DNA of 58,476 bases from CAWDNM01 sp964521195 (GCA_964521195.1 CAZFRE010000010.1:1-58476); one strand, 5' to 3'; shown: positions 10,601 through 19,006, counted from the first letter of the stretch. A program made the numbers and translations. The notes: generated by a model from the sequence alone, not told the origin.

Positions 10601-10940
10601 GACGGTGACCGTGACCGGCATCGGCGCCTACGACGGCATCACGAGCGCGACCTTCCACATCGTGCCCAAGCAGACCACCATCTCCAAGCTCACGGCCGGG
10701 ACGCACAAGTTCACGGTGAGCTGGAAGCGGCACTCTCACTCGGGCGGCTACCAGGTCGCCTACTCCCGGTACAAGACCAAGGGCTTCAAGTACGCATCCG
10801 TGACCACGAAGTCCTCCAAGACGATCACCAAGCTCAAGACGGGCGTGCGCTACTACGTCAAGGTCCGGGCCTACAAGACCATCGACGGTACGCGCTGCTA
10901 CGGGAAGTGGAGCACGCGCAAGAGCGTGAAGGTGAAGTAG
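7608..10940 (+). CDS. Giant secreted repeat protein under c-di-GMP riboswitch
   Basis: 1110 residues from GTG 7608 (GGAGAGG 6 bases upstream); the in-frame ATG at 7635 is weaker. Signal peptide to about residue 35. Order: a ~200-residue domain with the signature SVSFxHTTGxG...WNCGxTxR...FxGVDQAxP...DGDELVFD; two Divergent-InlB-B-repeat-like units (GYVFDHWSGD.., GWEFIGWSGDL.. TVTAHF); a second copy of the ~200-residue domain; three MBG/cadherin-like repeats beginning DIAS..APIPDKTYTGSAI and alternating with ATPDVTWPSAS units; and a C-terminal FnIII-like domain rich in Lys/Tyr (GGYQVAYSRYKTKGF .. VKVRAYKT). Likely an adhesin or matrix protein. Shares modules with both downstream genes. Confidence 0.85.
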   Translation: MKVKRHSGAMNRLLRVALCSALILSLTPMTAWSAPVSGQVVADSVPTSATGAASATSVSFAHTTGSGSNSLMLVGVAWNCGTTNRTVTAVTFTPASSAAVTLTPVITQQPGTQLRYAAIYSLLAPPAATVGTVTVTFSGTVSSGIVAGAVCFAGVDQANPLGVAAGAGPSSQGTTPTVVLTGLDGDELVFDTVFQGGSSSAQTLTPGSDQTQLWNGFSVNNRSAASTEQATSSSVTMSWTAANSGYWAIVAVPINPAAAVVTRQLSIGASPAEGGVTIPAAGSHSYPENEAVSISASANPGYVFDHWSGDVLDPAAVSTTVTMDVDKTVTAHFTAEEYTLSAQVDGSGTVTKTPDQATYHYGDDVLLTATPDDGWEFIGWSGDLSGGLTSRTLTVSGNSTVTAHFEPYQRVTLALDGAVSEATGAAGVSSVSIPHSTGTGMDRLMLVGISWNCGTTDRTITSVTFTPEHGSPMPLSEEFTQLGVNASSDPRYSAIYSLLDPPRSVTGTVVVAFSGTVSNGIVAGVANFAGVDQADPLGVPSGATSTSGQTPTITLTGLGGDEIVFDNVFQGGSGSSQTLTEGDGQTGLWNDFSSNNRSASSIEQAAGDSVTMSWEAASAAVWAIAAVPINPAPPIDIASAAVAPIPDKTYTGSAIEPTVTVTLGANTLVEGVDYTLGYANNTSVGTATVSVTGIGDYGGITSATFAITKATPDVTWPSASAITLGQALSASVLTGGTHSVPGTFAFATPSFVPLASGPYDALLTFTPTDAADYDSVSGTVTVQVDPAPEPTDIASATIAPIGDRTYTGSAITPTVTVTLETTTLVAGVDYTLGCENNTNVGTATVHVTGINDYKGTVSATFAIVKATPDVTWPSASGITLGQALSSSTLTGGTHSVPGTFTFATPGFAPLVVGACDALVIFTPSDAANYHSVSGTVTVQVDPVPPTDIASTTVAPIPDKTYTGSAITPTVTVTLGATTLASGVDYTLGYANNLYAGKATVTVTGIGAYDGITSATFHIVPKQTTISKLTAGTHKFTVSWKRHSHSGGYQVAYSRYKTKGFKYASVTTKSSKTITKLKTGVRYYVKVRAYKTIDGTRCYGKWSTRKSVKVK

Positions 10941-10963
10941 GCAGCACCGAGCACGTAGGGAGA

Positions 10964-10992
10964 GCCCCCTCCGCCCATCCGGGCAGAGGGGC
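10964..10992. terminator. Imperfect hairpin after first giant surface gene
   Basis: GCCCCCTCCGCCC-atcc-GGGCAGAGGGGC forms a stem of about 11 pairs with one bulge and one mismatch just after the stop codon at 10940. It is a degraded version of the perfect hairpin at 14219. No U-tract, so read-through into the next gene is possible. Confidence 0.5.
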
Positions 10993-11018
10993 GCCCGTTG
11001 AAGACGAAGGGGGAGGGC

Positions 11019-14000
11019 ATGATGGATTCCAACCAGGGCCGCCTCATGACGGCGGGCACTGCCTCACGCAGCGGCAGGGCCGGAGTAGTGAAGCGGGCGC
11101 TGGCTTTGGCGGCATGCGTCTGCCTGTGCCTTGCGTTCGCCGCTCCCGCGCGAGCGGTGACGACCAGCTTCATCGGTACCGAGCAGCTCGGCAGGCCGAC
11201 GGACACGTCCGTCTCGTTCAAGGTCGTACCTGTCTCGGCGATCCAGTACGGCATCGAGTACGGCACCGAACCGGGCGTCTACACAGATCAGATCGACGTC
11301 GTGAATGCCAGCGCGGGCGTGCCGAGCGAGGTCACGATCGAGGGCCTGAGCCCGAACACGAAGTACTACTACCGGATGGTCTACGACGCCGACGGCAGCA
11401 TCACCGATGGCGACCACCAGCTGCGGGCCGAACACTCCTTCTGGACTCAACGCAGCGCGGACAGCACGTTCACCTTCGACGTGACGAGCGACGGCCACGT
11501 CGGCATCCAGTTGGGAGACGAGTCGACCTGGAACACCAACCTTGACGGCGTCGCCTCGGACCAGCCGGATTTTCTCGTCGAGCTGGGCGACACGGTGGCC
11601 ATGGACGCCGGCAGCGGTGGCAGCATCGACCTTGGTGACACCGCCGCGGCGGAGCAGGTCTACAAGGACGCGCTGGCCGGCCTGAACAGAGTCAGCGCAT
11701 CCTCGCCGGTATTCCTGCTGCCGGGGAACCACGAGCAGCAGGAGGCATGGCACCTGATCGCGCCGCTGGCAGATAGCCTGCCGATCATGGCCAAGAACGC
11801 GGAGAAGAAGTACTTCCTCAATCCGGTCCCGAATGGGTTCTACTCCGGCAACACGCGCACGATCGCCCAGTTGACCGGAGATCACCTGGTTCAGGACTAC
11901 TACGCGTGGGAGTGGGGCGACGCGCTGTTCGTCGTCATCACGCCGTACTGGACCACGACCACGAAGCCCTACACCACGGCTGTCGGCGGCGGCGAGGGCG
12001 ACACGACCGGCTCGGGCGAGCGTTGGGACTGGACACTGGGCGAGGCACAGTTCGAGTGGCTTGAGTCGACGCTCGCGAACAGCGACGCCACGTACAAGTT
12101 CGTGTTCTCACATCAGATCACCGGCAGTAACGGGATGAGCAGTCCCGACATGGTGAACTACGGCCACGGGGGACTGAATGCCGCCAATTTCGCAGAGTGG
12201 GGCGGCTACAACACGGACGGCACGACGTGGGCGTGGGGCACGAGAAGGCCTGGCTGGGGCAGCCTGCCGATCAGGCAGATGATGGAGGCCAACGGTGTCA
12301 CGGCCTTCGTGCACGGCCACGATCATCAGATGGCCTACGAGACGCTGAACGGCATGGCATACGTGTCGGCGCCCGCAGGAAGCTTCTCCGGAAGCTTCAA
12401 CAACTACGTAAGCGGTGACACGTTCACGCTCGGTGGGAGCACGGGGCAGACCGTCTGGGCGGACTCGTCTGAAGGACCGGGGCGCCTGAGGTTCACCGTT
12501 GGCCCCGAGGAAGCCACCGTCGACTTCATCAGGTACGACCAGAGCACGCCGGCCTACTCATTCGCATTGGGGCCGATGCAGGACTCGGCAGTGGCCAAGG
12601 ATGGCACGCCGTCGAGCGGAACCGCCGCCGCCAATGCCACCAGCGTGAGCTTCCCCCATACCACCGGAACCGGCGATGACCGGCTCCTGATGGTGGGGGC
12701 GTCGTGGAACTGCGGGTCCACCGACCGCAGCGTGACGGCGGCGACGTTCACCCCATCGGGTGGTAGCGCGCTTCCCCTGACCGAAGTGATCACGGAGACG
12801 ACGAGTTCGAACCCGCGCCATTCCGCGATCTACCGCCTCCTCAACCCGCCGAAGGGCGTCTCGGGCACGGTGACGATCACCTTCAGTGGCGAGGTGAGCA
12901 ACGGCATCGTGGCGGGTGCGGCCAACTTCGCCGGTGTAGACCAGGCCGATCCGTTCGAGACGGCGGCTGGGGATTCGTCGACAAGCGGCCAGAACCCCAC
13001 GGTCACCCTCACGGGACTCGACGGCGACGAGTTGGTGTTCGACAACGTGTTCCAAGGCGGCTCGAACGATTCGCAGACTCTGGCCAGCGGAGTGGGGCAG
13101 ATCGGGCTCTGGAACGGCTTCTCATCCAACACCCGGGCCGCGGCAAGCACCAAGCCGGCCACGGGGGGCTCGGTGACCATGAGTTGGACGGCGAACAGTG
13201 CAGCCTACTGGGCGATCACTGCGGTGCCTATCAACCCGGCGCTGGCAATCGACATCGCCGGCGCCACCGTCGCACCGATCCCGGACAAGACCTACACCGG
13301 CTCGGCGATCACGCCGACGGTGACGGTGACGATGGGCGCCGACACGCTCGTCGAGGACACCGACTACACCGTCAGCTATGCGGACAACACCAACGTCGGC
13401 ACCGCGATGGTGACCGTAGCCGGCATCGGCGCCTACGGGGGCACCGCGAGCGCGACCTTCGCGATCGTGAAGGCGACGCCGGACGTGACCTGGCCTTCGG
13501 CTTCCGCGATCACGCTGGGCGAGGCACTCTCGGCGTCGGCGCTGACCGGCGGGACGCACTCGGTGCCTGGCACGTTCGCCTTCGCGACGCCGGGCTTCGT
13601 GCCGCTCGCTCCCGGGCCCTGCCTGGCCGCGGTGGCATTCGTGCCGAGCGACGCAGTGAACTACAACTTCGTGAGTGGCACGGTTGCGGTCCAGGTCGAC
13701 CCTGTCGACATCGCGAGCGCGACCGTCGCTCCGATTCCGGACAAGACCTACACCGGTGCAGCGATAACGCCGGCGGTGACGGTGACCCTGGGACCCGACA
13801 CGCTCGTCGCAGGCGAGGACTACACGCTCGCCTACGCGAACAACACCTACGCCGGCAAGGCGACGGTGATCGTCACCGGCATCGGCGACTACGACGGCAC
13901 CACGAGCGCGACCTTCCACATCGTGCCCAAGCAGACCGCCATCTCCAAGCTCACGGCCGGGACGCACAAGTTCACCGTGAGCTGGACGAAGCACTCGCAC

Positions 14001-14201
14001 TCAGGTGGCTACCAGGTCGCCTACTCGCGCTACAAGACGAAGGGCTTCAAGTACGCACCCGTGACCACGAAGTCCTCCAAGACCGTCTCCAAGCTCAAGA
14101 CCGGCGTGCGCTACTACGTCAAGGTCCGAGCCTACAAGACCATCGACGGCATCCGCTGCTGCGGGAAGTGGAGCACGCTCAAGAGCGTGAAGGTGCAGTA
14201 G
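11019..14201 (+). CDS. Secreted purple-acid-phosphatase-like metallophosphatase with C-terminal repeats
   Basis: 1060 residues from ATG 11019 (AAGGGGGAGGGC upstream). Signal peptide ends near residue 45 (AAPARA-V). Residues 50-140 form the Ig/FnIII-like N-terminal domain of purple acid phosphatases (YGIEYGTEPGVYTDQID). The calcineurin-like catalytic domain has TSDGH (~155), LGDT (~190), PGNHE (~237), FSHQ (~363) and HGHDH (~432). Then come one copy of the ~200-residue WNCG/FAGVDQ domain shared with the preceding protein, two MBG-like repeats, and the shared C-terminal FnIII-like domain. Predicted to hydrolyse phosphoesters outside the cell; substrate unknown. Only 78 bp separate its start from the previous stop, so it may share the riboswitch transcript. 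Confidence 0.9.
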   Translation: MMDSNQGRLMTAGTASRSGRAGVVKRALALAACVCLCLAFAAPARAVTTSFIGTEQLGRPTDTSVSFKVVPVSAIQYGIEYGTEPGVYTDQIDVVNASAGVPSEVTIEGLSPNTKYYYRMVYDADGSITDGDHQLRAEHSFWTQRSADSTFTFDVTSDGHVGIQLGDESTWNTNLDGVASDQPDFLVELGDTVAMDAGSGGSIDLGDTAAAEQVYKDALAGLNRVSASSPVFLLPGNHEQQEAWHLIAPLADSLPIMAKNAEKKYFLNPVPNGFYSGNTRTIAQLTGDHLVQDYYAWEWGDALFVVITPYWTTTTKPYTTAVGGGEGDTTGSGERWDWTLGEAQFEWLESTLANSDATYKFVFSHQITGSNGMSSPDMVNYGHGGLNAANFAEWGGYNTDGTTWAWGTRRPGWGSLPIRQMMEANGVTAFVHGHDHQMAYETLNGMAYVSAPAGSFSGSFNNYVSGDTFTLGGSTGQTVWADSSEGPGRLRFTVGPEEATVDFIRYDQSTPAYSFALGPMQDSAVAKDGTPSSGTAAANATSVSFPHTTGTGDDRLLMVGASWNCGSTDRSVTAATFTPSGGSALPLTEVITETTSSNPRHSAIYRLLNPPKGVSGTVTITFSGEVSNGIVAGAANFAGVDQADPFETAAGDSSTSGQNPTVTLTGLDGDELVFDNVFQGGSNDSQTLASGVGQIGLWNGFSSNTRAAASTKPATGGSVTMSWTANSAAYWAITAVPINPALAIDIAGATVAPIPDKTYTGSAITPTVTVTMGADTLVEDTDYTVSYADNTNVGTAMVTVAGIGAYGGTASATFAIVKATPDVTWPSASAITLGEALSASALTGGTHSVPGTFAFATPGFVPLAPGPCLAAVAFVPSDAVNYNFVSGTVAVQVDPVDIASATVAPIPDKTYTGAAITPAVTVTLGPDTLVAGEDYTLAYANNTYAGKATVIVTGIGDYDGTTSATFHIVPKQTAISKLTAGTHKFTVSWTKHSHSGGYQVAYSRYKTKGFKYAPVTTKSSKTVSKLKTGVRYYVKVRAYKTIDGIRCCGKWSTLKSVKVQ
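13705..14201 (+). repeat. DNA repeat, copy 1 (3' end of phosphatase gene)
   Basis: By eye, this segment matches 17091-17587 with two differences in its first ~35 bp; from about 13741 to the stop codon I find no mismatch. It encodes the last MBG-like repeat and the C-terminal FnIII-like domain. Confidence 0.9.
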
Positions 14202-14218
14202 ACACGAGCACATGAGCA

Positions 14219-14250
14219 GGTCCCCTCTGCCCGCATGGGCAGAGGGGACC
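14219..14250. terminator. Perfect terminator-like hairpin
   Basis: GGTCCCCTCTGCCC-gcat-GGGCAGAGGGGACC: perfect 14-bp stem with a 4-nt loop between the two phosphatase genes. It is followed by GGG rather than a U-tract, so termination may be partial. Confidence 0.7.
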
Positions 14251-14278
14251 GGGTGCGTGCGTACGACGGGGGTTCGCG

Positions 14279-17200
14279 ATGCATGGGGCGCAGCGAGGCC
14301 GACGGTTGAGCTTGAAAGGCGCGTTTGCAGGGGCAGGCGACCGCACGACGGTGCTCGCCGTGGTGCTGACGGTCGCCCTCTGTCTGTCCAGCGCAGGTTC
14401 GGTGTTCGCCCAGACCGCGAGCTTCACCGCGGGCGAACTGCTCGGCAAGCCTACGGACACCTCGGTCACGTTCAACATCGTGCCCGCCTCGGCGATCCAG
14501 TATGGCATCGAGTACGGCACCGAACCGGGCGTCTACACCGATCAGATCGACGTTGTGGACGTCGGCGCCGGTGAAGTGAGCGAGGTGACGATCGAGGGCC
14601 TCAGCCCGAACACGAGGTACTACTACCGGATGGTCTACGACGCCGACGGAAGCATCACCGACGGAGACTACGAGACGCGGGCGGAGCACTCCTTCTGGAC
14701 CCAGAGGGCGGCGGGCGAGGGCTTCGCGTTCACGGTGACCTCGGACATCCACAACAACCTGAGCACGAACGAACAGAACGTGATGACCCACATCCTCAGT
14801 GAGGCTCCTGACTTCGAGGTCGACCTCGGAGACACCTTCATGACCGGCGATGCGGGAATCACCAGTCAGAGTGCCGCCAACACGAGGTACGTCAACCAAC
14901 GCGGCTCCTCGTACTTCGGCAAGATCGGCCCCTCCGTTCCCGTCTTCCTGGCTACGGGCAACCACGAGGACGAGGAGGGCTGGAATCTCGATGACACCGG
15001 CACGAACGCCACGGGGTTGTGGAACATCGCCGCACGCAAGACCTACTTCCCTTTGCCGAGTGACGAGCGCCCCGACGGGTTCTACTCAGGCAACGTGGAT
15101 CCGCTCGCCGCGGCATTGGGTGGTGACACCAACCGCGAGGACTACTACGCGTGGCGGTGGGGCGACGCGCTCTTCGTGGTGATCGATGAGTTCCAGTACA
15201 CGATGAACCTGCCCTACGCGCCGGCGGCGGGAGAGCGCAGCGATGACTCGAGTACCGGCGATCAATGGAGCTGGACGCTGGGCGACGACCAGTACGAGTG
15301 GCTCACACAGGTCCTCGAGGGCAGCGACGCAAGGTACAAGTTCGTGTTCTCGCACAACATGCTCGGCGGGATCCCGAACAAGGCGATCTCCGGCGCAGGT
15401 GCCGGCTATGTGCGCGGAGGAGCCGAGGCCGCCGGCTACTTCGAGTGGGGCGGCAAGAACGCCGACGGTTCACCCGGATTCGCGGCGCATCGTCCGGACT
15501 GGGACAAGACGATTCACCAGCTGTTCGTGGATAACGGCGTCAGTGCCTACTTCCACGGCCACGACCACCAATACTGCTACGAGACGCGTGACGGGGTTGT
15601 CTACCAGGAGGTTCCCTCAGGCGGCGGCATGGGCGGCTTCAGCGGAATCTACAGCGAGGGCGATCACGGGGACTTCGAGACCATCGAGCAGCAGCTGAGC
15701 GGCAATGGGCACCTGCGGGTGCGCGTCGAATCGGATCACGCTACCGTCGACTACGTCTCGGCCAGCTCCGGATCGATCAACCACACCTACGATATCGAGC
15801 CGAGCGTGGTGAGTACCGAGCCGGCCATCGACGTGGTGGGGTCACTTGCGGCGTTCTCGAGTCAACCGGGCTTGCCATCGGTTGCGCGCAGCTACACCGT
15901 TTCGGGTCGGAACCTGACCGACGACATCCACATCGCGGCGCCGGCCGATTTCGAGGTCTCCGAGACAGGCACGGGCGGCTGGGCATCGAGCCTGACGCTG
16001 CCGGAGTCCGGCGGGGTTGTGACGTCTACCCCCGTCTACGTGCGCTTCCGGCGGGCGAACGAAGGGACCTCGTCGGGGAGCATCGTTCATTCGAGTGCCG
16101 GGGCAACGACGCGAAACCTGCCGGTAACGGGGACGGCCACCGTGCCCACCATCGACATCGCCGATGCGATCGTCGCCCCGATCCCGGACAAGACCTACAC
16201 AGGCTCGGCGATCACGCCGACAGTGACGGTGACGCTGGAGGCCACGACCCTCGTCTCAGGGGCGGACTACACGCTCGGCTATGCGAACAACACCAGCGTC
16301 GGCACCGCGACGGTGACCGTGACCGGTATCGGCGACTACCAAGGCAGCACGAGCGCGACCTTCAAGATCACCAAGGCGACGCCGAGCGTGACGTGGCCAT
16401 CGGCCTCGGCGATCACGCTGGGTCACGCACTCTCGGCTTCGGTGCTGACCGGCGGGACGCACTCGGTGCCTGGGACGTACGCCTTCGTGACGCCGAGCTT
16501 CGTGCCACTGGCGACTGGGCCCTACAGCGCGCTGCTCACCTTCAATCCGAGTGACGCGGCGAACTACAACGCGGTCGGCGGTACGGTCGAGGTGCAGGTG
16601 GATCCGCCGCCAACCGCGACCGACATCGCGAGTGCGATCGTCGCGCCGATCGCGGACCGCACCTACACCGGCGCGGCGATCACACCGACGGTGACGGTGA
16701 CGATGGGCGCCGAGGCGCTGATCGAGGGCGTGGACTACACCCTCGGCTATGCGAACAACACCAACGCCGGCACCGCGATGGTGACCGTAGCCGGCATCGG
16801 CGACTTCTTCGGTACCAAGACCGCCACGTTCACGATCCTCAAAGCGACGCCGAGTGTCATCACGTGGCCCAGCGCGAGCCCCATCGTGCTGGGTCAGGCG
16901 CTCTCCGCATCGGCATTGAACGGTGGCGTGCACTCGGTGCTCGGCACCTTCGCCTTCGCGACGCCGAGCTTCGTGCCGCTCGCTCCCGGGCCCTGCGGCG
17001 CACTGGTGACCTTCACCCCGACCGACGCCGCCAACTACGATTCCGTGAGCGGGACGGTCACCGTGCAGGTCGTCCCGGTGCCCGACCCTGTCGACATCGC
17101 GAGCGCCACCGTCGCTCCGATCCCGGACAAGACCTACACCGGTGCAGCGATAACGCCGGCGGTGACGGTGACCCTGGGACCCGACACGCTCGTCGCAGGC

Positions 17201-17587
17201 GAGGACTACACGCTCGCCTACGCGAACAACACCTACGCCGGCAAGGCGACGGTGATCGTCACCGGCATCGGCGACTACGACGGCACCACGAGCGCGACCT
17301 TCCACATCGTGCCCAAGCAGACCGCCATCTCCAAGCTCACGGCCGGGACGCACAAGTTCACCGTGAGCTGGACGAAGCACTCGCACTCAGGTGGCTACCA
17401 GGTCGCCTACTCGCGCTACAAGACGAAGGGCTTCAAGTACGCACCCGTGACCACGAAGTCCTCCAAGACCGTCTCCAAGCTCAAGACCGGCGTGCGCTAC
17501 TACGTCAAGGTCCGAGCCTACAAGACCATCGACGGCATCCGCTGCTGCGGGAAGTGGAGCACGCTCAAGAGCGTGAAGGTGCAGTAG
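14279..17587 (+). CDS. Second secreted purple-acid-phosphatase-like metallophosphatase
   Basis: 1102 residues from ATG 14279 (GGGGG about 7 bases upstream). Signal peptide ends near residue 45 (SVFAQ). PAP-type N-terminal domain nearly identical to the preceding paralogue, then a calcineurin-like domain: TSDIH (~155), LGDT (~184), TGNHE (~226), FSHN (~357), HGHDH (~426). A ~105-residue Ig-like domain (SYTVSGRNLTDDI .. ADFEVSETG) follows in place of the WNCG/FAGVDQ domain. Then three MBG-like repeats and the shared FnIII-like C-terminus, identical at DNA level to that of the preceding gene. It differs mainly in the catalytic core, so the pair may have different substrates on a common surface scaffold. 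Confidence 0.9.
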   Translation: MHGAQRGRRLSLKGAFAGAGDRTTVLAVVLTVALCLSSAGSVFAQTASFTAGELLGKPTDTSVTFNIVPASAIQYGIEYGTEPGVYTDQIDVVDVGAGEVSEVTIEGLSPNTRYYYRMVYDADGSITDGDYETRAEHSFWTQRAAGEGFAFTVTSDIHNNLSTNEQNVMTHILSEAPDFEVDLGDTFMTGDAGITSQSAANTRYVNQRGSSYFGKIGPSVPVFLATGNHEDEEGWNLDDTGTNATGLWNIAARKTYFPLPSDERPDGFYSGNVDPLAAALGGDTNREDYYAWRWGDALFVVIDEFQYTMNLPYAPAAGERSDDSSTGDQWSWTLGDDQYEWLTQVLEGSDARYKFVFSHNMLGGIPNKAISGAGAGYVRGGAEAAGYFEWGGKNADGSPGFAAHRPDWDKTIHQLFVDNGVSAYFHGHDHQYCYETRDGVVYQEVPSGGGMGGFSGIYSEGDHGDFETIEQQLSGNGHLRVRVESDHATVDYVSASSGSINHTYDIEPSVVSTEPAIDVVGSLAAFSSQPGLPSVARSYTVSGRNLTDDIHIAAPADFEVSETGTGGWASSLTLPESGGVVTSTPVYVRFRRANEGTSSGSIVHSSAGATTRNLPVTGTATVPTIDIADAIVAPIPDKTYTGSAITPTVTVTLEATTLVSGADYTLGYANNTSVGTATVTVTGIGDYQGSTSATFKITKATPSVTWPSASAITLGHALSASVLTGGTHSVPGTYAFVTPSFVPLATGPYSALLTFNPSDAANYNAVGGTVEVQVDPPPTATDIASAIVAPIADRTYTGAAITPTVTVTMGAEALIEGVDYTLGYANNTNAGTAMVTVAGIGDFFGTKTATFTILKATPSVITWPSASPIVLGQALSASALNGGVHSVLGTFAFATPSFVPLAPGPCGALVTFTPTDAANYDSVSGTVTVQVVPVPDPVDIASATVAPIPDKTYTGAAITPAVTVTLGPDTLVAGEDYTLAYANNTYAGKATVIVTGIGDYDGTTSATFHIVPKQTAISKLTAGTHKFTVSWTKHSHSGGYQVAYSRYKTKGFKYAPVTTKSSKTVSKLKTGVRYYVKVRAYKTIDGIRCCGKWSTLKSVKVQ
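17091..17587 (+). repeat. DNA repeat, copy 2 (3' end of second phosphatase gene)
   Basis: Partner of 13705-14201. The identity stops at the stop codons: the intergenic hairpins downstream are unrelated. Confidence 0.9.
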
Positions 17588-17595
17588 ACAGAAGC

Positions 17596-17625
17596 GGAGG
17601 GAGAGGGTTGGTACCCTCTCCCTCC
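17596..17625 (+). terminator. Terminator of surface-protein cluster
   Basis: Perfect 13-bp stem GGAGGGAGAGGGT / ACCCTCTCCCTCC with a TGGT loop, followed by TGCTGTTGTGTG, moderately U-rich. Closes the three-gene riboswitch cluster just before the tRNA. Confidence 0.85.
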
Positions 17626-17637
17626 TGCTGTTGTGTG

Positions 17638-17713
17638 TGGTGCCCCCGGCACGATTCGAACGTGCGACACCAGGTTTAGGAAACCTGTGCTCTATCCTCT
17701 GAGCTACGGGGGC
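17638..17713 (-). tRNA. tRNA-Arg (anticodon CCT)
   Basis: Reading the minus strand: acceptor GCCCCCG, D-arm GCTC-AGAGGATA-GAGC, anticodon arm CAGGT-TTCCTAA-ACCTG with CCT anticodon, T-arm GCACG-TTCGAAT-CGTGC, acceptor CGGGGGC and encoded ACCA. All stems pair. Its 5' half (about 17676-17713) is duplicated with two changes at 41276-41313, showing that an element integrated through the anticodon region and now supplies this 5' half. Its upstream sequence therefore belongs to the element; I see no good -10 box there. Confidence 0.95.
17676..17713. other. Attachment site at tRNA end of integrated element (left att)
   Basis: 38-bp segment matching 41276-41313 at 36 positions. The first 22 bp (17676-17697, TTAGGAAACC...CTATCC) are identical and cover the anticodon loop and D-arm side, where the strand exchange probably occurs. 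The two mismatches (17698 and 17709) fall in the D-loop and the acceptor stem. Confidence 0.85.
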
Positions 17714-17790
17714 TTGTGGTGCAGTCTCCGCTGGTAAGAGGCTCAAGAACTTGCCCGGCAGAAGGTGAAGCACCGGTCTTCCTGTTCGTT

Positions 17791-17810
17791 TGGCACCCGT
17801 GTGGCACCTG
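17791..17810 (+). other. Arm-type integrase binding repeat, left end (putative)
   Basis: Tandem TGGCACC units, TGGCACCCGTGTGGCACCTG, about 93 bp inside the left core. The same tandem motif, 18 of 20 identical and in the same orientation, lies at 41158-41177, about 98 bp inside the right core. Similar position at both ends suggests arm sites for the integrase or excisionase. Confidence 0.6.
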
Positions 17811-17861
17811 AGCGTCTTGCGTCACCAGAGTCGGAAGCGCTGTTAATGGTACCAACAACGC

Positions 17862-19001
17862 CTACGAAACGCTCCTCATACGGCGACTTGGGAAAGTGAT
17901 GACGACAGCGTCAGTTGGCCCGTCGCCTTCGCGCACGACATACTTGCCGATCGTTGCCGATGCACGCTCGTGATCCGTCTTCAGCACGTGTGCATACGTC
18001 CTCCAGAGCAGGTCGCCACTCTTGTCACTGTGCCCCATCATCTGCGCGACCTTCTTCGGGTTGATCCCGTCGGAGAGCAGTACTGTTGCGAACGTGTGCC
18101 TAATGGAGTGCGCCGTGAACCCCTCGACCCCGAGCTCCTTCGTGATGGGCCGCAGAACACGCGATCCGAAGTTGCTCATATGGAGCGGGCGTCCGGTCAC
18201 CGTGGGGAAGACCAGGTTGAACTCGCTCATCGGACACGTCTTCCGATGCTTGCGGAGCACGTCCATCACGCCGGCGTCGAGGCCGATGGTCCTCAGGCTC
18301 GCCGGGGACTTCGTGTACCGCTCGATCTTCTGGTTCTTGAGCTGCTGCTTCACCCGGACTGAGCTGTCAGCCCAGCTGACGCAGTCCCAGGTCAAGGCTG
18401 CTATTTCTGCGATACGCATTCCGGTTGCGAACCATACGATGAACAGCGGACGATAGAACTCGGGAGAAGCGGAGATGAAGTCGCCGATCCGGTCCGCCTC
18501 GAGGAACACGATGTCCTTCTCGCGCTCAGGGGTGGTCAGGTTGCGCTTGGTCAGATGCATGGGCGAACGACGAATGACGCCGTATGCCTCTGCACGCAGC
18601 AGGATCTGCTGCAGGCGCGTCTTCGCCTTGTGCACCGAGTTCGCCGAGTACTCACGCGACATCTTTGCGACGAACGTCTCGATGTCCTGCGCTCCGATCT
18701 GTCCGATCGGCATCTTGCCGAAGTACCCGAGCAGGTGGCGGCACGTATTCTCGTAGTCCTCACGAGTTGACGGTTTCACGCTCAGTGTCTCGAGCCACTC
18801 AGCGACGAACGCGTCGAACCGGACCATCTTCGGCTTGAGAGGCTCCCCGAGCAGGTGGCGCTGGCGGATCGACTTGGCCTCTTCCTCGGCTTCGCGCTTG
18901 GTCGACCATGTGTGGGTGTAGATATACGCCCCGTCGATGTAGAGCTTGTAGCTGTAGCGCTTGGTACCGTCAGCGAGTGTCTTGATACGGACCTTGGCCA
19001 T
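17862..19001 (-). CDS. int: Tyrosine site-specific integrase
   Basis: 379 residues from ATG 19001, preceded by GGAAGGGGTGAAGGAA; the longer reading frame upstream has no site and overlaps the excisionase. N-terminal AP2-like arm-binding region (RIKTLADGTKRYSYKLYIDG), SAM-like core-binding domain (residues ~60-150), catalytic domain with Arg in TGMRIAEI (~196), H-S-I-R-H (~300), MGHSD (~320) and the Tyr nucleophile in TYAHV (~335). A complete Int family enzyme. It lies next to the tRNA att site, and its gene begins 5 bp after the excisionase stop, so the two are co-expressed. Confidence 0.95.
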   Translation of the reverse strand: MAKVRIKTLADGTKRYSYKLYIDGAYIYTHTWSTKREAEEEAKSIRQRHLLGEPLKPKMVRFDAFVAEWLETLSVKPSTREDYENTCRHLLGYFGKMPIGQIGAQDIETFVAKMSREYSANSVHKAKTRLQQILLRAEAYGVIRRSPMHLTKRNLTTPEREKDIVFLEADRIGDFISASPEFYRPLFIVWFATGMRIAEIAALTWDCVSWADSSVRVKQQLKNQKIERYTKSPASLRTIGLDAGVMDVLRKHRKTCPMSEFNLVFPTVTGRPLHMSNFGSRVLRPITKELGVEGFTAHSIRHTFATVLLSDGINPKKVAQMMGHSDKSGDLLWRTYAHVLKTDHERASATIGKYVVREGDGPTDAVVITFPSRRMRSVS

Positions 19002-19006
19002 TTCCT

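Noticed and set aside
9520..10650. Regular DNA similarity that could be taken for a tandem repeat or CRISPR array
   Set aside because: The periodicity follows MBG-like protein repeats in one open frame, with codon-level divergence between units.
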